Assembly (NCBI GenBank): GCA_964639245.1
Contig: CAZXCU010000001.1
Location: 248,001-312,000 of the forward strand
Direction of reading: 5' to 3'
Origin: SB15 sp964639245
GTDB lineage: Bacteria; Chloroflexota; Anaerolineae; Aggregatilineales; J027
Length of the DNA: 64,000 nt
Position 1 is the first letter of the stretch. Every line of letters starts with the position of its first letter. The translations under genes were made by a program, and so were the position numbers. Shown piece after piece: positions 48,836-59,200 of the stretch. The notes under the pieces were generated by a model. The model had not been told where the DNA came from and ran no database searches. It saw nothing but the letters and a program-made list of their open reading frames with translations.

Positions 48836-50000
48836 TCGGGTGGATTTAAATACCCTAGAAAATCAACATGCGAGCGGGGTGTACCTCAAACGCGATTTGC
48901 AAATTGTACGGGGCGAAGGGGCGCGGCTGTTCGACAGTGAAGGCCGCAGTTATATTGATTGTGTGGCGGGGCAGGGGTCAGCCAATTTAGGTCATGCTCA
49001 CCCCGCAATTGTACAAGCGATTCAAACCCAAGCGGCGGAACTGATTACCTGCACCGAAATTTTTCATAACCCGGTGCGGGCGGAATATCAAGCGGCCTTG
49101 TGCGCGGCAGCCAACATGCCCCGTGTTTTTCTATGTAACAGTGGTACGGAGGCCATCGAAGGCGCGTTGAAATTTGCGCGGTTGGTGACGGGGCGGAGTG
49201 GGATTGTCTCCACTATGCGCGGGTTTCATGGGCGGACGATGGGCGCACTCAGCACCACATGGGAGAAAAAATACCGTGAACCGTTTAACCCCCTTTTGCC
49301 CGATGTGACACATGTTCCCTATAACAATCTCGAAAAAATGGCACAGGCGGTAAATGACACGATTGGCGCGGTGATTGTCGAAGTGGTGCAAGGGGAGGGC
49401 GGAGTCCATCCGGCGGAACAGGGCTATTTACAAGCCGTTCAGGAGTTATGCCGCGTCCATGGCGCAATGCTCATTGTGGATGAAGTGCAAACGGGTTTTG
49501 GGCGAACCGGCTATTTATTCGCTCATGAATTCGATGAAATTCAGCCGGATTTTCTCTGCCTTGCCAAAAGTATTGCGGGTGGGCTGCCGATGGGCGCGGT
49601 GTTGATTGGTGAGCGCGTCGGTGAAATTGCCCCCGCTTCACATGGCAGCACCTTTGGCGGAAATCCGTTGGCCTGTGCCGCAGCGTTAGCAGCACTGAAC
49701 GAGTATCAAAATTCGGATTTGATTTCACGGGCGCGGGAACGCGGCGCGGAAGTTATGCGCTATTTCCGTGAACATTTGCCTGAACATGCCGTGCGGGAAG
49801 TGCGCGGACGCGGCTTCATCATCGGGATTGAATTACGCGGGAAAGTTGCGCCGATTTTGAGTGCATTACAGGCGCGGGGAGTCTTGGCGCTTCCGGCGGG
49901 TGCAACCGTTTTACGACTGCTGCCCCCCCTTGTCATTTCGGACGAAGATTTGTGGCAAGCAGTTCAGATTATTGAGGAAGTGTTAGCAGATGCCGTTTAA
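48828..50000 (+). CDS. lysJ: LysW-2-aminoadipate semialdehyde aminotransferase LysJ (ArgD-like)
   Basis: Class III PLP aminotransferase, 390 residues, producing LysW-lysine. SYIDCVAGQGSANLGHAHP, FLCNSGTEAIEGALKFAR, MRGFHGRTMGALSTTWEKKYREPF, VVQGEGGVHPA, DEVQTGFGRTGYLFAHE, and the PLP lysine in CLAKSIAGGLPMGA. ATG 48828 was chosen over an in-frame upstream ATG because it gives an eight-base overlap with lysZ, matching the tight coupling of the operon. Overlaps the next gene by 11 bases. Confidence 0.93.
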   Translation: MLNRVDLNTLENQHASGVYLKRDLQIVRGEGARLFDSEGRSYIDCVAGQGSANLGHAHPAIVQAIQTQAAELITCTEIFHNPVRAEYQAALCAAANMPRVFLCNSGTEAIEGALKFARLVTGRSGIVSTMRGFHGRTMGALSTTWEKKYREPFNPLLPDVTHVPYNNLEKMAQAVNDTIGAVIVEVVQGEGGVHPAEQGYLQAVQELCRVHGAMLIVDEVQTGFGRTGYLFAHEFDEIQPDFLCLAKSIAGGLPMGAVLIGERVGEIAPASHGSTFGGNPLACAAALAALNEYQNSDLISRARERGAEVMRYFREHLPEHAVREVRGRGFIIGIELRGKVAPILSALQARGVLALPAGATVLRLLPPLVISDEDLWQAVQIIEEVLADAV

Positions 50001-51126
50001 CAATTACAGCATTATCGAAAGTACCCTGCGCGAAGGCGAACAATTTAGCACCGCCACCTTTACCACCGCGCAAAAAGTAGAAATTGCCGCCCTGCTGGAT
50101 GAATTTGGCGTGGAAATGATCGAGATGACTTCGCCGTGTGCCTCCCCGCAAAGTGAAGCGGATATTCGGGCAGTGGTGCGGCAAAATCTCAATGCGCGGA
50201 TTTTGACCCACATTCGCTGTAATCGGGATGACGCGATGCGGGCCTTGGATACAGGGGTAGATGGCTTAGATGTGGTGATTGGCACATCCCCGCAGTTGAT
50301 CCAACACAGCCACGGCAAGAGCATCCGTCAGATTATTGACCTTGCCGAAGATGTGATGAGTTTTATCCGTTCCCAAGCGCCTGAGATTATTTTGCGCTTC
50401 AGCACCGAAGATACCTTTCGCAGCAGCGAATCGGATTTGCTGCGGGTGTATCTGGCGATTGCCGATTTAGGCTTGGTTAATCGTTTGGGCGTGGCGGATA
50501 CGGTGGGGGTGGCCTTGCCAACTCAGGTGTATGCGATGGTGCATCAACTGGTGCGGCTGACGGGTTTGGATATTGAATTTCACGGGCATAATGACAGTGG
50601 TTGCGCGATTGCCAATGCGTGCGCGGCGTTGGAAGCGGGCGCAACACATATTGACACCACCATTTTAGGGATTGGCGAACGGAATGGCATTACCCCGTTA
50701 GGTGGTTTGATTGCGCGGTTGTATACGATTAACCGTGCTTATGTGCAAAAATATAAACTGCGTCTGCTGCCCCAACTCGATTCTCTCATTGCTGAAACCT
50801 GCGGGATTCAAATTCCGTTTAGCAATTACATCACCGGGTCGAGCGCGTTTATTCATAAAGCGGGGATTCACGCCAAAGCGGTTTTAGCTGACCCCACGAC
50901 CTACGAAATTATCAACCCGGAGGATTTTGGACTGATGCGCGAAGTGACAATGGGACATCGGCTGACAGGCTGGAATACCGTTCGTGACCGCGCTCAAAAA
51001 TTGGGCTTGGTGCTGGACGACACCACGCTCAAATCGATTACACAGACAATTAAACAACAGGCCGATACCCGTCCATTGGCCTTAGCAGAAATTGACAGTT
51101 TGCTCTACGAGGCAGCAGCCCAATGA
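49990..51126 (+). CDS. Homocitrate synthase
   Basis: Condenses 2-oxoglutarate and acetyl-CoA to homocitrate, the first step of the 2-aminoadipate lysine route. 378 residues: STLREGEQFSTATFTTAQK, EMTSPCASPQS, RFSTEDTFRSSESDLL, RLGVADTVGVALP, FHGHNDSGCAIANA with the metal-binding His pair, and ITGSSAFIHKAGIHAKAVL. Short form lacking the C-terminal LeuA regulatory domain, as in Thermus-type homocitrate synthases. Overlaps lysJ by 11 bases and the aconitase-like gene by four. Confidence 0.92.
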   Translation: MPFNNYSIIESTLREGEQFSTATFTTAQKVEIAALLDEFGVEMIEMTSPCASPQSEADIRAVVRQNLNARILTHIRCNRDDAMRALDTGVDGLDVVIGTSPQLIQHSHGKSIRQIIDLAEDVMSFIRSQAPEIILRFSTEDTFRSSESDLLRVYLAIADLGLVNRLGVADTVGVALPTQVYAMVHQLVRLTGLDIEFHGHNDSGCAIANACAALEAGATHIDTTILGIGERNGITPLGGLIARLYTINRAYVQKYKLRLLPQLDSLIAETCGIQIPFSNYITGSSAFIHKAGIHAKAVLADPTTYEIINPEDFGLMREVTMGHRLTGWNTVRDRAQKLGLVLDDTTLKSITQTIKQQADTRPLALAEIDSLLYEAAAQ

Positions 51127-52379
51127 CCGGATATACCTTTGCGGAAAAAGCCCTTGCACGGGCGGCGGGAGTCGCCTCAGCACGGGCGGGTGATATTCTG
51201 GATGTGCGCCCCGATTTGATTTTTAGCCATGACAATTCCGCCGCGATTCGACGGATTTTCCTAGAAATTGGTGCGGAAAACATCGCCCGCCCTGACCGAA
51301 TGGCGATTACGCTTGACCATGCCGTGCCTGCTCCCACGACCAAACATGCCCAGAATCATGCCGAAATTCGGGAATGGGTCAAAGCGCAGCAGATTGCCCA
51401 TTTTTTTGAAGTCGGACGCGGCATTTGTCATCAGGTCATCAGTGAAGAAGCGCTGATTTTGCCCGGAGAAACGATTCTCGGTGCGGACAGCCACAGTACG
51501 CATTTTGGCTGGTTGGGCGCGTTCGGGGCGGGAGTTGGACGGACAGAAATGGCGGCGCTGTGGGCAACCGGCGAATTATGGATGCGCGTGCCAGACTCCA
51601 TGCGAATTACCCTCTCGGGCAAATTGGCAAAAGGTGTCACCGCCAAAGATATTGCTCTGCGAATTTTGGGCAATTATGGCGTAGACGGCGGAATTTATTA
51701 TTCAATTGAATTTGCAGGGGATGCCCTCCAGCATTTGTCTTTGGATGAACGGGCGGTTTTGCCGAATATGATGGCGGAATTTGGCGCGAAAAATGCCTAT
51801 TTGCCGCCGGACGAACCGATTTTTGCTTATTTAGAAGCCAAACGTACCCGCGATTACACCCCGCTTTATCCCGATTCAGATGCTGTTTATGCCGAAGATT
51901 ATGCGCTTGATGTGCGCCAGCTTGAGCCGCAAATTGCGCTGCCTCACCAACCGGATAACGTGGTGAATGTGTCGGAAGTGGTGGGCGAACCCATTCAACA
52001 AGCCTTCATCGGGACATGTACCAACGGACGTTTGGAAGATTTGCAAGCCGCCGCCGAAATTTTGCGCGGGCAAAAAGTTCAATGTCGTTTGGTGGTGATT
52101 CCGGCAAGTTCGCAGGTTTTGCTCGCAGCTACCCGCGCTGGCTATATTGAAACTCTGGTCGAAGCGGGAGCAGCGATTGGAACGCCGGGTTGTGGGCCGT
52201 GTATGGGCAACCACATGGGTATTCCTGCGCCGAATGAAGTGACTCTCAGCAGCGCCAACCGCAATTTTAAGGGGCGGATGGGAACCCCCGAAGCGCCTGT
52301 CTATTTAGCCAGTCCCTATGTGGTGGCTGCCAGCGCGATTCAAGGAAAAATTGCTGACCCGCGTGAGATATTGGCTTAA
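51123..52379 (+). CDS. Homoaconitase large subunit
   Basis: Iron-sulfur hydro-lyase large subunit (418 residues) of the 3-isopropylmalate dehydratase/homoaconitase family; isomerises homocitrate via homoaconitate. FSHDNSAAIRRIF, ITLDHAVPAP, GADSHSTHFGWLGAFGAGVGRTE, FIGTCTNGRLEDL and GTPGCGPCMGNHMG supply the three cluster cysteines. Operon context argues for homoaconitase over leucine LeuC. No small subunit (swivel domain) follows; the operon's visible part ends here. Start overlaps the synthase stop (ATGA). Confidence 0.9.
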   Translation: MTGYTFAEKALARAAGVASARAGDILDVRPDLIFSHDNSAAIRRIFLEIGAENIARPDRMAITLDHAVPAPTTKHAQNHAEIREWVKAQQIAHFFEVGRGICHQVISEEALILPGETILGADSHSTHFGWLGAFGAGVGRTEMAALWATGELWMRVPDSMRITLSGKLAKGVTAKDIALRILGNYGVDGGIYYSIEFAGDALQHLSLDERAVLPNMMAEFGAKNAYLPPDEPIFAYLEAKRTRDYTPLYPDSDAVYAEDYALDVRQLEPQIALPHQPDNVVNVSEVVGEPIQQAFIGTCTNGRLEDLQAAAEILRGQKVQCRLVVIPASSQVLLAATRAGYIETLVEAGAAIGTPGCGPCMGNHMGIPAPNEVTLSSANRNFKGRMGTPEAPVYLASPYVVAASAIQGKIADPREILA

Positions 52380-52429
52380 TCGTATTTTCACAAATCGTTG
52401 ATAAACTCTTTTCAACGAAAGGGTACAGC

Positions 52430-53401
52430 ATGAAAATTTTGATTCTTGGCGGAACGCAGTTTGTTGGACGGCATTTGACAGAGGTAGGGTTGGCACGGGG
52501 ACATGAAATCACCCTGTTTCATCGGGGCAAAACCAACCCCGATTTATTTCCACAGGCCGAACATCTCCATGGCGATAGAGACGGGCAATTAGACGCGCTG
52601 GAGGGGCGTTCATGGGATGTGGTGATTGATACATGCGGGTATGTGCCGCGTGTGGTGCGCCAATCGGTTGAAAAATTGCAGGGAGTCGTCCACCGTTATA
52701 TTTTTATCTCCACGATTTCCGTCTATGCCGATATGGATAAAACATCCCATATTGATGAACATGGCAGCCTCCAAAGCCTGACCGATGAAAACACAGAATC
52801 AATTACCGGGGAGACGTATGGCGGGTTAAAAGTCCTGTGTGAACGGGTGGTGGAGGATGTCATGCCGGGACGCGGTTTGATTATCCGTCCGGGATTCATC
52901 GTCGGGCCGTTTGACCATACACAGCGTTTTAGCTACTGGTTGTCGCGGACGGCTATGGGCGGGGAAATGCTGGCTCCGTCTAGCCCTGCTTACACCATGC
53001 AGTTCATCGATGGGCGTGACCTTGCCGAATGGACGATTCGCATGGCTGAGCAAAAACAAACGGGTATTTTTAATGCCACAGGTCGCCCTGTCCGCTTGGG
53101 TGATATTTTAGACACCAGCCAAGGTCAGGCGGGGAGTGATACCCAATTTACATGGGTAGACGAGGCCTTTCTACAGGACAATCAAGTGCCGATGCCGTTG
53201 TTTGCCCCTTCCCAGTATGTAGGCGTACATACGGTCAATAGTGAACGGGCGGTGAATGCGGGTTTGAAATTCCGTCCATTGGAAGACACCCTTCGTGATA
53301 CCTATGACTGGCTGGCAACGGTAGAAAATCCCTTAAAGGCCGGACTTTCGCCGGAGCGTGAAGCCGAATTGCTGCGCCAATGGCATGAGAGTCAGCATTA
53401 G
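52430..53401 (+). CDS. NAD-dependent epimerase/dehydratase-like protein
   Basis: Atypical short-chain reductase, 323 residues. KILILGGTQFVGRHLTEVGLARGHEITLFHRG, an N-terminal NAD(P) loop of the GGTxFxG kind found in CSP41-like/atypical SDR proteins; YGGLKVLCERV contains the Tyr-x3-Lys pair; LIIRPGFIVGPFDHTQRF and the C-terminal TVNSERAVNAGLKFRPL follow. Substrate unknown. It lies 50 bases after the homoaconitase gene; whether it is transcribed with the lysine operon is unclear. A terminator follows. Confidence 0.85.
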   Translation: MKILILGGTQFVGRHLTEVGLARGHEITLFHRGKTNPDLFPQAEHLHGDRDGQLDALEGRSWDVVIDTCGYVPRVVRQSVEKLQGVVHRYIFISTISVYADMDKTSHIDEHGSLQSLTDENTESITGETYGGLKVLCERVVEDVMPGRGLIIRPGFIVGPFDHTQRFSYWLSRTAMGGEMLAPSSPAYTMQFIDGRDLAEWTIRMAEQKQTGIFNATGRPVRLGDILDTSQGQAGSDTQFTWVDEAFLQDNQVPMPLFAPSQYVGVHTVNSERAVNAGLKFRPLEDTLRDTYDWLATVENPLKAGLSPEREAELLRQWHESQH

Positions 53402-53420
53402 TTCTGTTATGACCGCGATG

Positions 53421-53456
53421 AAAAAAGCCTCTCTCGATGGGTCGGGGAGAGGCTTT
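53421..53456. terminator. Bidirectional terminator between convergent genes
   Basis: AAAGCCTCTC (53424-53433) / GAGAGGCTTT (53447-53456), ten perfect pairs, 13-base loop, six A at left giving a U-run to the minus-strand transcript of the exported PPC protein. Confidence 0.85.
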
Positions 53457-53469
53457 CGGGTGGAAAAAC

Positions 53470-54777
53470 TTACTCCACTTTTTCGAGGAGCAGTTCGTAA
53501 TCGCCGTCTCTGGTTTCGGTCAGCCATGTCGCCACAACGCGATACTGCCCGTCGGTGGGAATGGTGAATTGGTTGATGACGGCATCAAACACCCCCAAAT
53601 CTTCCCGGTCTGAGTCGTGGTCGTCGTTAAAGGCCAATTCTTCTCCTGCTTCATTCAGCAGGATGAGTTGGGCATCAAAGCTACTTTCGAGGGTGGCTGC
53701 TTTCAAAGTCACGGTGATGACATCGCCTTCGGAGGCTTCAAAACTGTACACATCCCAGTCATTTTCACCGGACAGTGTGCCTGTGACGGATTCACCAAAG
53801 CTACCTTCAAATTCGATGATGTAATCCTCAACATCGGTTTCACTCCCACCGCCGGAGGTCAAATTGCCGAGCAGGTCAGTCGCTTCAAATTCCATCGTTT
53901 CATAGTCGGTGGGTGCTTCAATCGTAAAAGTTTCGCCTAGCTGGTCAAGATCGGTTTTGAAGTCAATGTTCAGGGTTGCTTCGCCAATTTCGGGGTCAAT
54001 GAGGGTCGCATCCAAGATGATATTCACATAAAGTTCAAGGTGATGCACATTGCCATCTTCCCCGACCCAAACGGTATACCGAATCGTATCATCCTGCAAA
54101 AACGCCGACAGCAAAGGCAAAGCCCCGGCAATATCCGCACCCCCTAAACCGCCCGTTTGGTCTTCGGGCAGGCCAGCAAGGGCTTCTTGCAAACGGGCTA
54201 AGACATTCGGCGCGGTCAAGAAGGTGATGAAATCGATGTTGCTAACGAACACCTGCATTGGTTGACCCTTGAGTTCGGTATCTTCAACCCGTAACGTCGT
54301 TACAACACCCGGCGAGGTCAATGCTTCGGTGAGCAGTTGTCCGGTGAGCAGTTCGCGGGTGAGGCCAGCATCTTCGGCGTTAAAATCTGCGCCCGCCCAG
54401 ACCAGTTCGCCGGAATCATCCGGTGTGCCGACGTAAAGCATATTGTCCTTAAAAATGTACTGCTGGGTGCTTTCTTCGCCTTCTGCGGAGGTGACAGTGA
54501 AGGTTAAATTGGCTTGGCTCGTCAGACCATTTTCGCCCAGCACAATCGGGCCAGAACCGGAAACTATTCCGGCGTTGCCTTCGCTGGTTCCCCCCGAACC
54601 GCCCGCCTGTGCGGTGAACGTGGCATTATTAAATGAACCGGCTGCTTGTAGGGCGGTGGTGGCGGTTTGTAAGGTCTGGCAATCGGTTTCTTCTAATCCA
54701 GTACACTCAATCGGGGCGCTGATGAAGGGAAACCCGAGCGCCAGCATGAGCAGAAAAATCAACAGCTGAACAATCAT
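53470..54777 (-). CDS. Exported protein with C-terminal PPC-like domain
   Basis: 435 residues with an N-terminal signal peptide (VQLLIFLLMLALGFPFISAP). The middle (about 60-310) is beta-rich and acidic, reminiscent of LppX/LprG-type ligand carriers (LTFTVTSAEGEESTQQYIFKDNMLYVGTPD). The last ~110 residues match the pre-peptidase C-terminal (PPC) pattern: GESVTGTLSGENDWDVYSFEASEGDVITVTL and IPTDGQYRVVAT. Function unknown; envelope-associated. Monocistronic, followed by a terminator and preceded by the TnpB element. Confidence 0.75.
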   Translation of the reverse strand: MIVQLLIFLLMLALGFPFISAPIECTGLEETDCQTLQTATTALQAAGSFNNATFTAQAGGSGGTSEGNAGIVSGSGPIVLGENGLTSQANLTFTVTSAEGEESTQQYIFKDNMLYVGTPDDSGELVWAGADFNAEDAGLTRELLTGQLLTEALTSPGVVTTLRVEDTELKGQPMQVFVSNIDFITFLTAPNVLARLQEALAGLPEDQTGGLGGADIAGALPLLSAFLQDDTIRYTVWVGEDGNVHHLELYVNIILDATLIDPEIGEATLNIDFKTDLDQLGETFTIEAPTDYETMEFEATDLLGNLTSGGGSETDVEDYIIEFEGSFGESVTGTLSGENDWDVYSFEASEGDVITVTLKAATLESSFDAQLILLNEAGEELAFNDDHDSDREDLGVFDAVINQFTIPTDGQYRVVATWLTETRDGDYELLLEKVE

Positions 54778-54811
54778 TGTAGCTCCTATGTTTTAGGTTA
54801 CAGTTACTACG

Positions 54812-54889
54812 GTGACATACTGCCCCCGCCTTTAGACGGGTGCTTGTGGCTTCAAACAAGGCTGCACCCGAAGGTGTCTGACGTACCTC
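54812..54889 (-). ncRNA. Probable omegaRNA (reRNA) region at the right end
   Basis: TnpB proteins use a guide RNA made from the 3' end of tnpB and the right end of the element. Here the 78 bases between the tnpB stop and the terminal GTCAC contain the structured part (TTCGGGTGCAGCC...GGCGGGGGC). By family analogy the RNA guide would begin after base 54812, reading into the flank on the minus strand. Location by analogy only. Confidence 0.45.
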
Positions 54890-56029
54890 TCAGCCATCGC
54901 ACGAATGCCCTAGTGCTTTTATATTAAGTGCGGCGTTCCAATCTCTGTCGAGGGTAAAACCACACTCCCGACAACAGAAAATACGGTCACGCAAGCCCAT
55001 CGGCTGCCCATGCCCACAAGCGGAACATACACCTGTGGTGCGCTCAAAGCGGCCTATTTTGACGACTTGTTGACCGCGTTTGAAGGCAACCCAGTCCACG
55101 ATTTGTAGAAATTGGGCAAAGCCTAAATCACTGACTTTTCTCCCCCACCACTTTTTCATGCCCTGAATGTTTAAGTCTTCAAAGATGAGTTTGTCATAGC
55201 GGTCACACAAGTCATGAGCAAGTTGAAAGTGAAAGTCACGGCGTTTATCCGCTATCCGAAGATGGGCACGGGCGAGCGCGTGTTTGGCACGCTGGCGGTT
55301 ATGGCTGGGTGGTTTTTTACGGGAAAGCTGGCGATTCAGCTTTTTAATCGCGGCTAAATTGCGTTTGAAAAACTGGGGGTGCATCCAGTCATGACCTTCG
55401 CTGTCTACAAGGAAGGTTTTCAGCCCAAAATCAAAGCCCGCAGTCTGACCTGACGTGACTTGTTTGGGGCGTTCCATCTCCGCTTCGACCGAGAAGCACA
55501 ACCAGAGGCGGTTGCAGGCATCACGTTTAACTGTGACCGTCTTTATCTTGCCCTGTATCGGGCGATGTTTCACAAATTTATACTCATGCTGGCCTATCCG
55601 AATCAGACCAATGCCCCGTTTTTTCTCGACAGGGGTTTTGGGGTCAACAAGCACCTTATAGCCAGTTTGCTTGAGGGTAAATGAGCGATACGACTTGACT
55701 TTTTTGAATCCCGGTCGCCCGCCTTGCTTCTCAAAAAAACGTTGATAGGCTGCATCCAGACGTTCCAGCACCTGTTGCACCGCTTGTGAGCCGAGACTTT
55801 TCCACCATGAGAAGCGCGGACTCTCACGACGCAACTTAGCGATATGCGACTTTAGCTTACCCAGTGGGATGAACTGACCCCGCAGCTTGAAATAGCGACG
55901 CTGCAAAGCCAACGCATGATTCCAGATGTACCCGGCCGCATTAATCGACTGGTGCAAATGCTTAGTGTGTTTGCTACCATACAAGCGATACTTGTAGGTT
56001 TTACGAAGGGCGATAGCATGGCTACTCAT
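54890..56029 (-). CDS. tnpB: TnpB, RNA-guided endonuclease of IS605 family (OrfB)
   Basis: 379-residue RuvC-fold nuclease, relative and ancestor of Cas12. N-terminal helix-turn-helix OrfB region (KYRLYGSKHTKHLHQSINAAGYIWNHAL), then RuvC-I TAGFDFGLKTFLVDSEG with catalytic Asp, RuvC-II LIFEDLNIQGM with Glu, zinc finger TGVCSACGHGQ and RIFCCRECGF, and RuvC-III DRDWNAALNIKALG with Asp. All three catalytic residues are present, so it looks active. ATG 56029 is used; a GTG at 56041 is in frame. Ends SCDG*. Confidence 0.93.
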   Translation of the reverse strand: MSSHAIALRKTYKYRLYGSKHTKHLHQSINAAGYIWNHALALQRRYFKLRGQFIPLGKLKSHIAKLRRESPRFSWWKSLGSQAVQQVLERLDAAYQRFFEKQGGRPGFKKVKSYRSFTLKQTGYKVLVDPKTPVEKKRGIGLIRIGQHEYKFVKHRPIQGKIKTVTVKRDACNRLWLCFSVEAEMERPKQVTSGQTAGFDFGLKTFLVDSEGHDWMHPQFFKRNLAAIKKLNRQLSRKKPPSHNRQRAKHALARAHLRIADKRRDFHFQLAHDLCDRYDKLIFEDLNIQGMKKWWGRKVSDLGFAQFLQIVDWVAFKRGQQVVKIGRFERTTGVCSACGHGQPMGLRDRIFCCRECGFTLDRDWNAALNIKALGHSCDG

Positions 56030-56201
56030 GAGCTGACACACTTTACAGTGTACTTAAAACCCTCATGAAAAGCAAGACGCGCCTTCTAATTCCCATCGCT
56101 CAAGCTAGGGGGCTTACGGCGTTTTTTGATAAAACGGTGCGGCATAGCCCAAATTTCTAACTTACGCTATATTTAATCTGTTGATTTATATTGATGAGTT
56201 T

Positions 56202-59200
56202 ATGACACGTTTGCAAAAAACCCTCAACATCAAACCCGAAGAATGGCGACCTGTCCTGATTCTCTCCGGTTATTATTTTCTGGTCTTGACCATCAGTTTG
56301 CTGATACGTCCGGCGCGGTCAGCCTATTTTTTGCCCGCCTTTGACAATGCCCAACAAGTTCTCCCCTTCATCATGCTGCTGATTCCGTTTCTGGGGTTGG
56401 GGGTCATCATCATGCAGGGATGGTTGGCACGTTTTGGTCGACTGATTCCGATTATCATTGGCACATGCGGTATCTTTGCAGTGTCGCTGGTGCTGGTCGA
56501 ACAAGCCTTGCAGCGTGATTTTTATAATAAAACAGTCATTGTGATTTTTTATGGCTGGGCAGATGTCATCAATACGATGATTTTTGCTCAATTCTGGCTG
56601 CTGGCAGGGTTGATTTTTGATACACGGCAGGCCAAACGGCTGTTCAGTATTATTGGGGTTGCCGGAACAATTGGCTCAATCATCATCGGATATGCCTCTA
56701 CCTCCTTAGTGAATGAATTTGGGGCCGATGCGCTGCTGCTGCTGATTGCGGTGCTGCTGGCTTTGTGTGTGGGGATGGTGTGGCTATCGCGCCCATATAT
56801 TAAAAGTTCGTCCCAATCCAAAGAAAAGGATGCCCACAATAAATTAGAAGGGCCGATGTTTAACGGGTATGTGCGTATCCTGTCGATGATTCTGGTGATT
56901 ACCGCGATGGCTGCCAGCTTGATTGAATATCAATACCAGATTGTGATTAAAAGTGAAATTCAGGGGCAGGAGAATCTCGCCAACTTTTTTACCACCTTCG
57001 CTGTGGTTGTGGGACTCATCTCATTGGTGATGCGCGTGTTTGTCATTAACCGCGTGTTGAGCAACATCGGGATTCTGGCGGGCTTTTTGATGCTGCCCTT
57101 TGCTCTGCTGATTGGGTCGGGGGCGCTGTTGATTTCGCCCGAAGTGACCTTTTCTGTGTTGGGCGCGACTCCCCTCTTAGCCGCCATGCTGCTGACCAAA
57201 GGCGCTGACCAAGTTTTCCGCTACACCGTCAATGATACGGCGACTGAAATTGCATGGGTGCCGATTGAACCCCAGCGCAAAATTCGGGTAAAACCCTTTG
57301 TGAATGGGGTGGTGACGGCTTTTTTCAAAGGCTTGGTGGCGGTCATGTTGATTGTTATTGCGACTGCCAATTGGGGGGTACAGGCCGCCAGCGCGATTGT
57401 TTTAGGACTGGTGATTATCTGGATTCCGGCAACCTTCATGCTGCGAAAAGGCTATGTTGAACAGCTTTTAAACAGTATTCAAAAGCGCAATTTGAAGTTG
57501 GAAGACCTAACACTGGATGTCCGTGACAATACGATTGTGCAAAACATCCGCCAACTCCTGCAAAGCCCTGAAGAACGTGACCAAGCCTTCGGGTTAGAAC
57601 TCATTCACGATTTAGACCTCAAGCCCTGGTATCCTGAACTGCGACGGATGTTTGAACAGGGCAGCATCCACATCAAACAAAATATTTTGCAGTTGGCTGC
57701 CAACGTTCCCTATGTGGTGTCGGATAGCGAACTGATGAAATTGGTGTATGCTGACAGCGGCCTGACCGACGAAGCGATTTTGATTGCAGCACGGCGAAAA
57801 ATTCCGGGATTGGTGCCACTGCTGGAACGCTATCTGGACGACGAAAAACCCGAGATCCGGGCGGCGGCGGCGAAAGGGGCGCTGGTGTTGCAAGCTGGCC
57901 CGGTGGAACAAGCCCGCCACACCCTTGAAATGATGTTGCGCGAAACCGACACCAAACTCAATACGCTGGCATTGAATATGCTGGTGGACATGCCCGCCGA
58001 ATTTCCGCGTGAGTTGATGAAACAATATTTGCACCGCAACACCACGCATGTCGTCAAATTATCGCTAGCCGTTGCCCAGCAGTTGCAATCCAGCGATAAC
58101 GGGCTGGCGATTGCCGATATTGCTTACAATTTGCGCCGTCCCCGTACTGCTTACCTCGCCCGCCAAGTCCTCAAAAATTACAGCGACCAAGAAGTGATTA
58201 ACGTGCTGCTGTCGCTGTCTGCGGATGAGCAGGCGGATCGAGCGTTGCAAATCGGGATCATTTCCATTTTGAGAGATTATCCCGACCCGCGTGTGATTCA
58301 ATTTCTGGTCAAAACGCTAGAGGATAGTGATATTGGGATTTACAGCACGGCGGTGAATACCTTGTTGGATATTGCCCGACAGGGGAAATTGTCGGCGGAA
58401 ATCATCGCCCATCTTCGTAGCCATATGTACCGCATGGCGCAATTTTTGTACCGGCGGTATCAGACCCAATATTTTTTGCGGGAAAATGCGGACAAGACGT
58501 TGATGCAAGATTTGATTGACGAAGATATTCACCGCGCCACCCCTACCCTGCTCAAATTGACCGTGATGAACGACCCGCATACGCCCATTGAAACGGTCAT
58601 TTACAACATCGAAAATGCCGCGAACATGGGCAATGTGTTGGAGTTTCTGGATAATATTTTCACCAAAGAAGAGCGCACCATTGTCACCCCGCTTTTTGAA
58701 AATATGCCCTTAGAGCAGCGTTGTATTCTGGGCTATCGCTTTTTCGAGAATATGCCCCGCAAACTTGACGAAGAACTGATGGCCTATATTCAATCCGACG
58801 ACCCATGGCGTTCGTTGGTCGCGCTGGATTTTGCAGTGCGGCATGAGCGTGTGAGTGTGCTGGACAACCTTAATTGGAAAGAAATGATCCGTTCACGCAC
58901 CCGTAAGGACATGCTCACTCGTCATCTGGTGACGGATGGGGCGGTGCTGCGTACTTTGAAAACTTTCCCTATTCAAAATTTTCCCACTCAGACAAAGTTG
59001 ATGACCATGTATTCCACCCTAGAAAAAACGATTTTGCTCAAGCATGTTGAATTGTTCCAGAACATTCCGGCGCGGGATATTTCGCATCTTGCCCAAATTG
59101 CCCGCGAAGTCGAATTAAAGGCGGGCGATACGCTGTTCCGGGAAGGTGAACCCGGCGATGATATGTTTGTGATTGCTGAAGGGCAAATTCGCATTCACAC

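Larger units (their letters stand above)
54812..56121 (-). mobile_element. IS200/IS605-type element with TnpB only
   Basis: About 1.3 kb carrying tnpB and no tnpA. The right end (minus-strand 3') includes a hairpin CCGTCTAAAGGCGG (54827-54840) followed by GGGCAGTATGTCAC, a common terminus of this family. The left end (56079-56121) has the partly self-complementary stretch around GTAAGCCCCCTAGCTTGAGC (minus strand). No direct repeats are expected for these elements. Ends are approximate. Since no transposase is on the element, movement would need one in trans. Confidence 0.75.
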
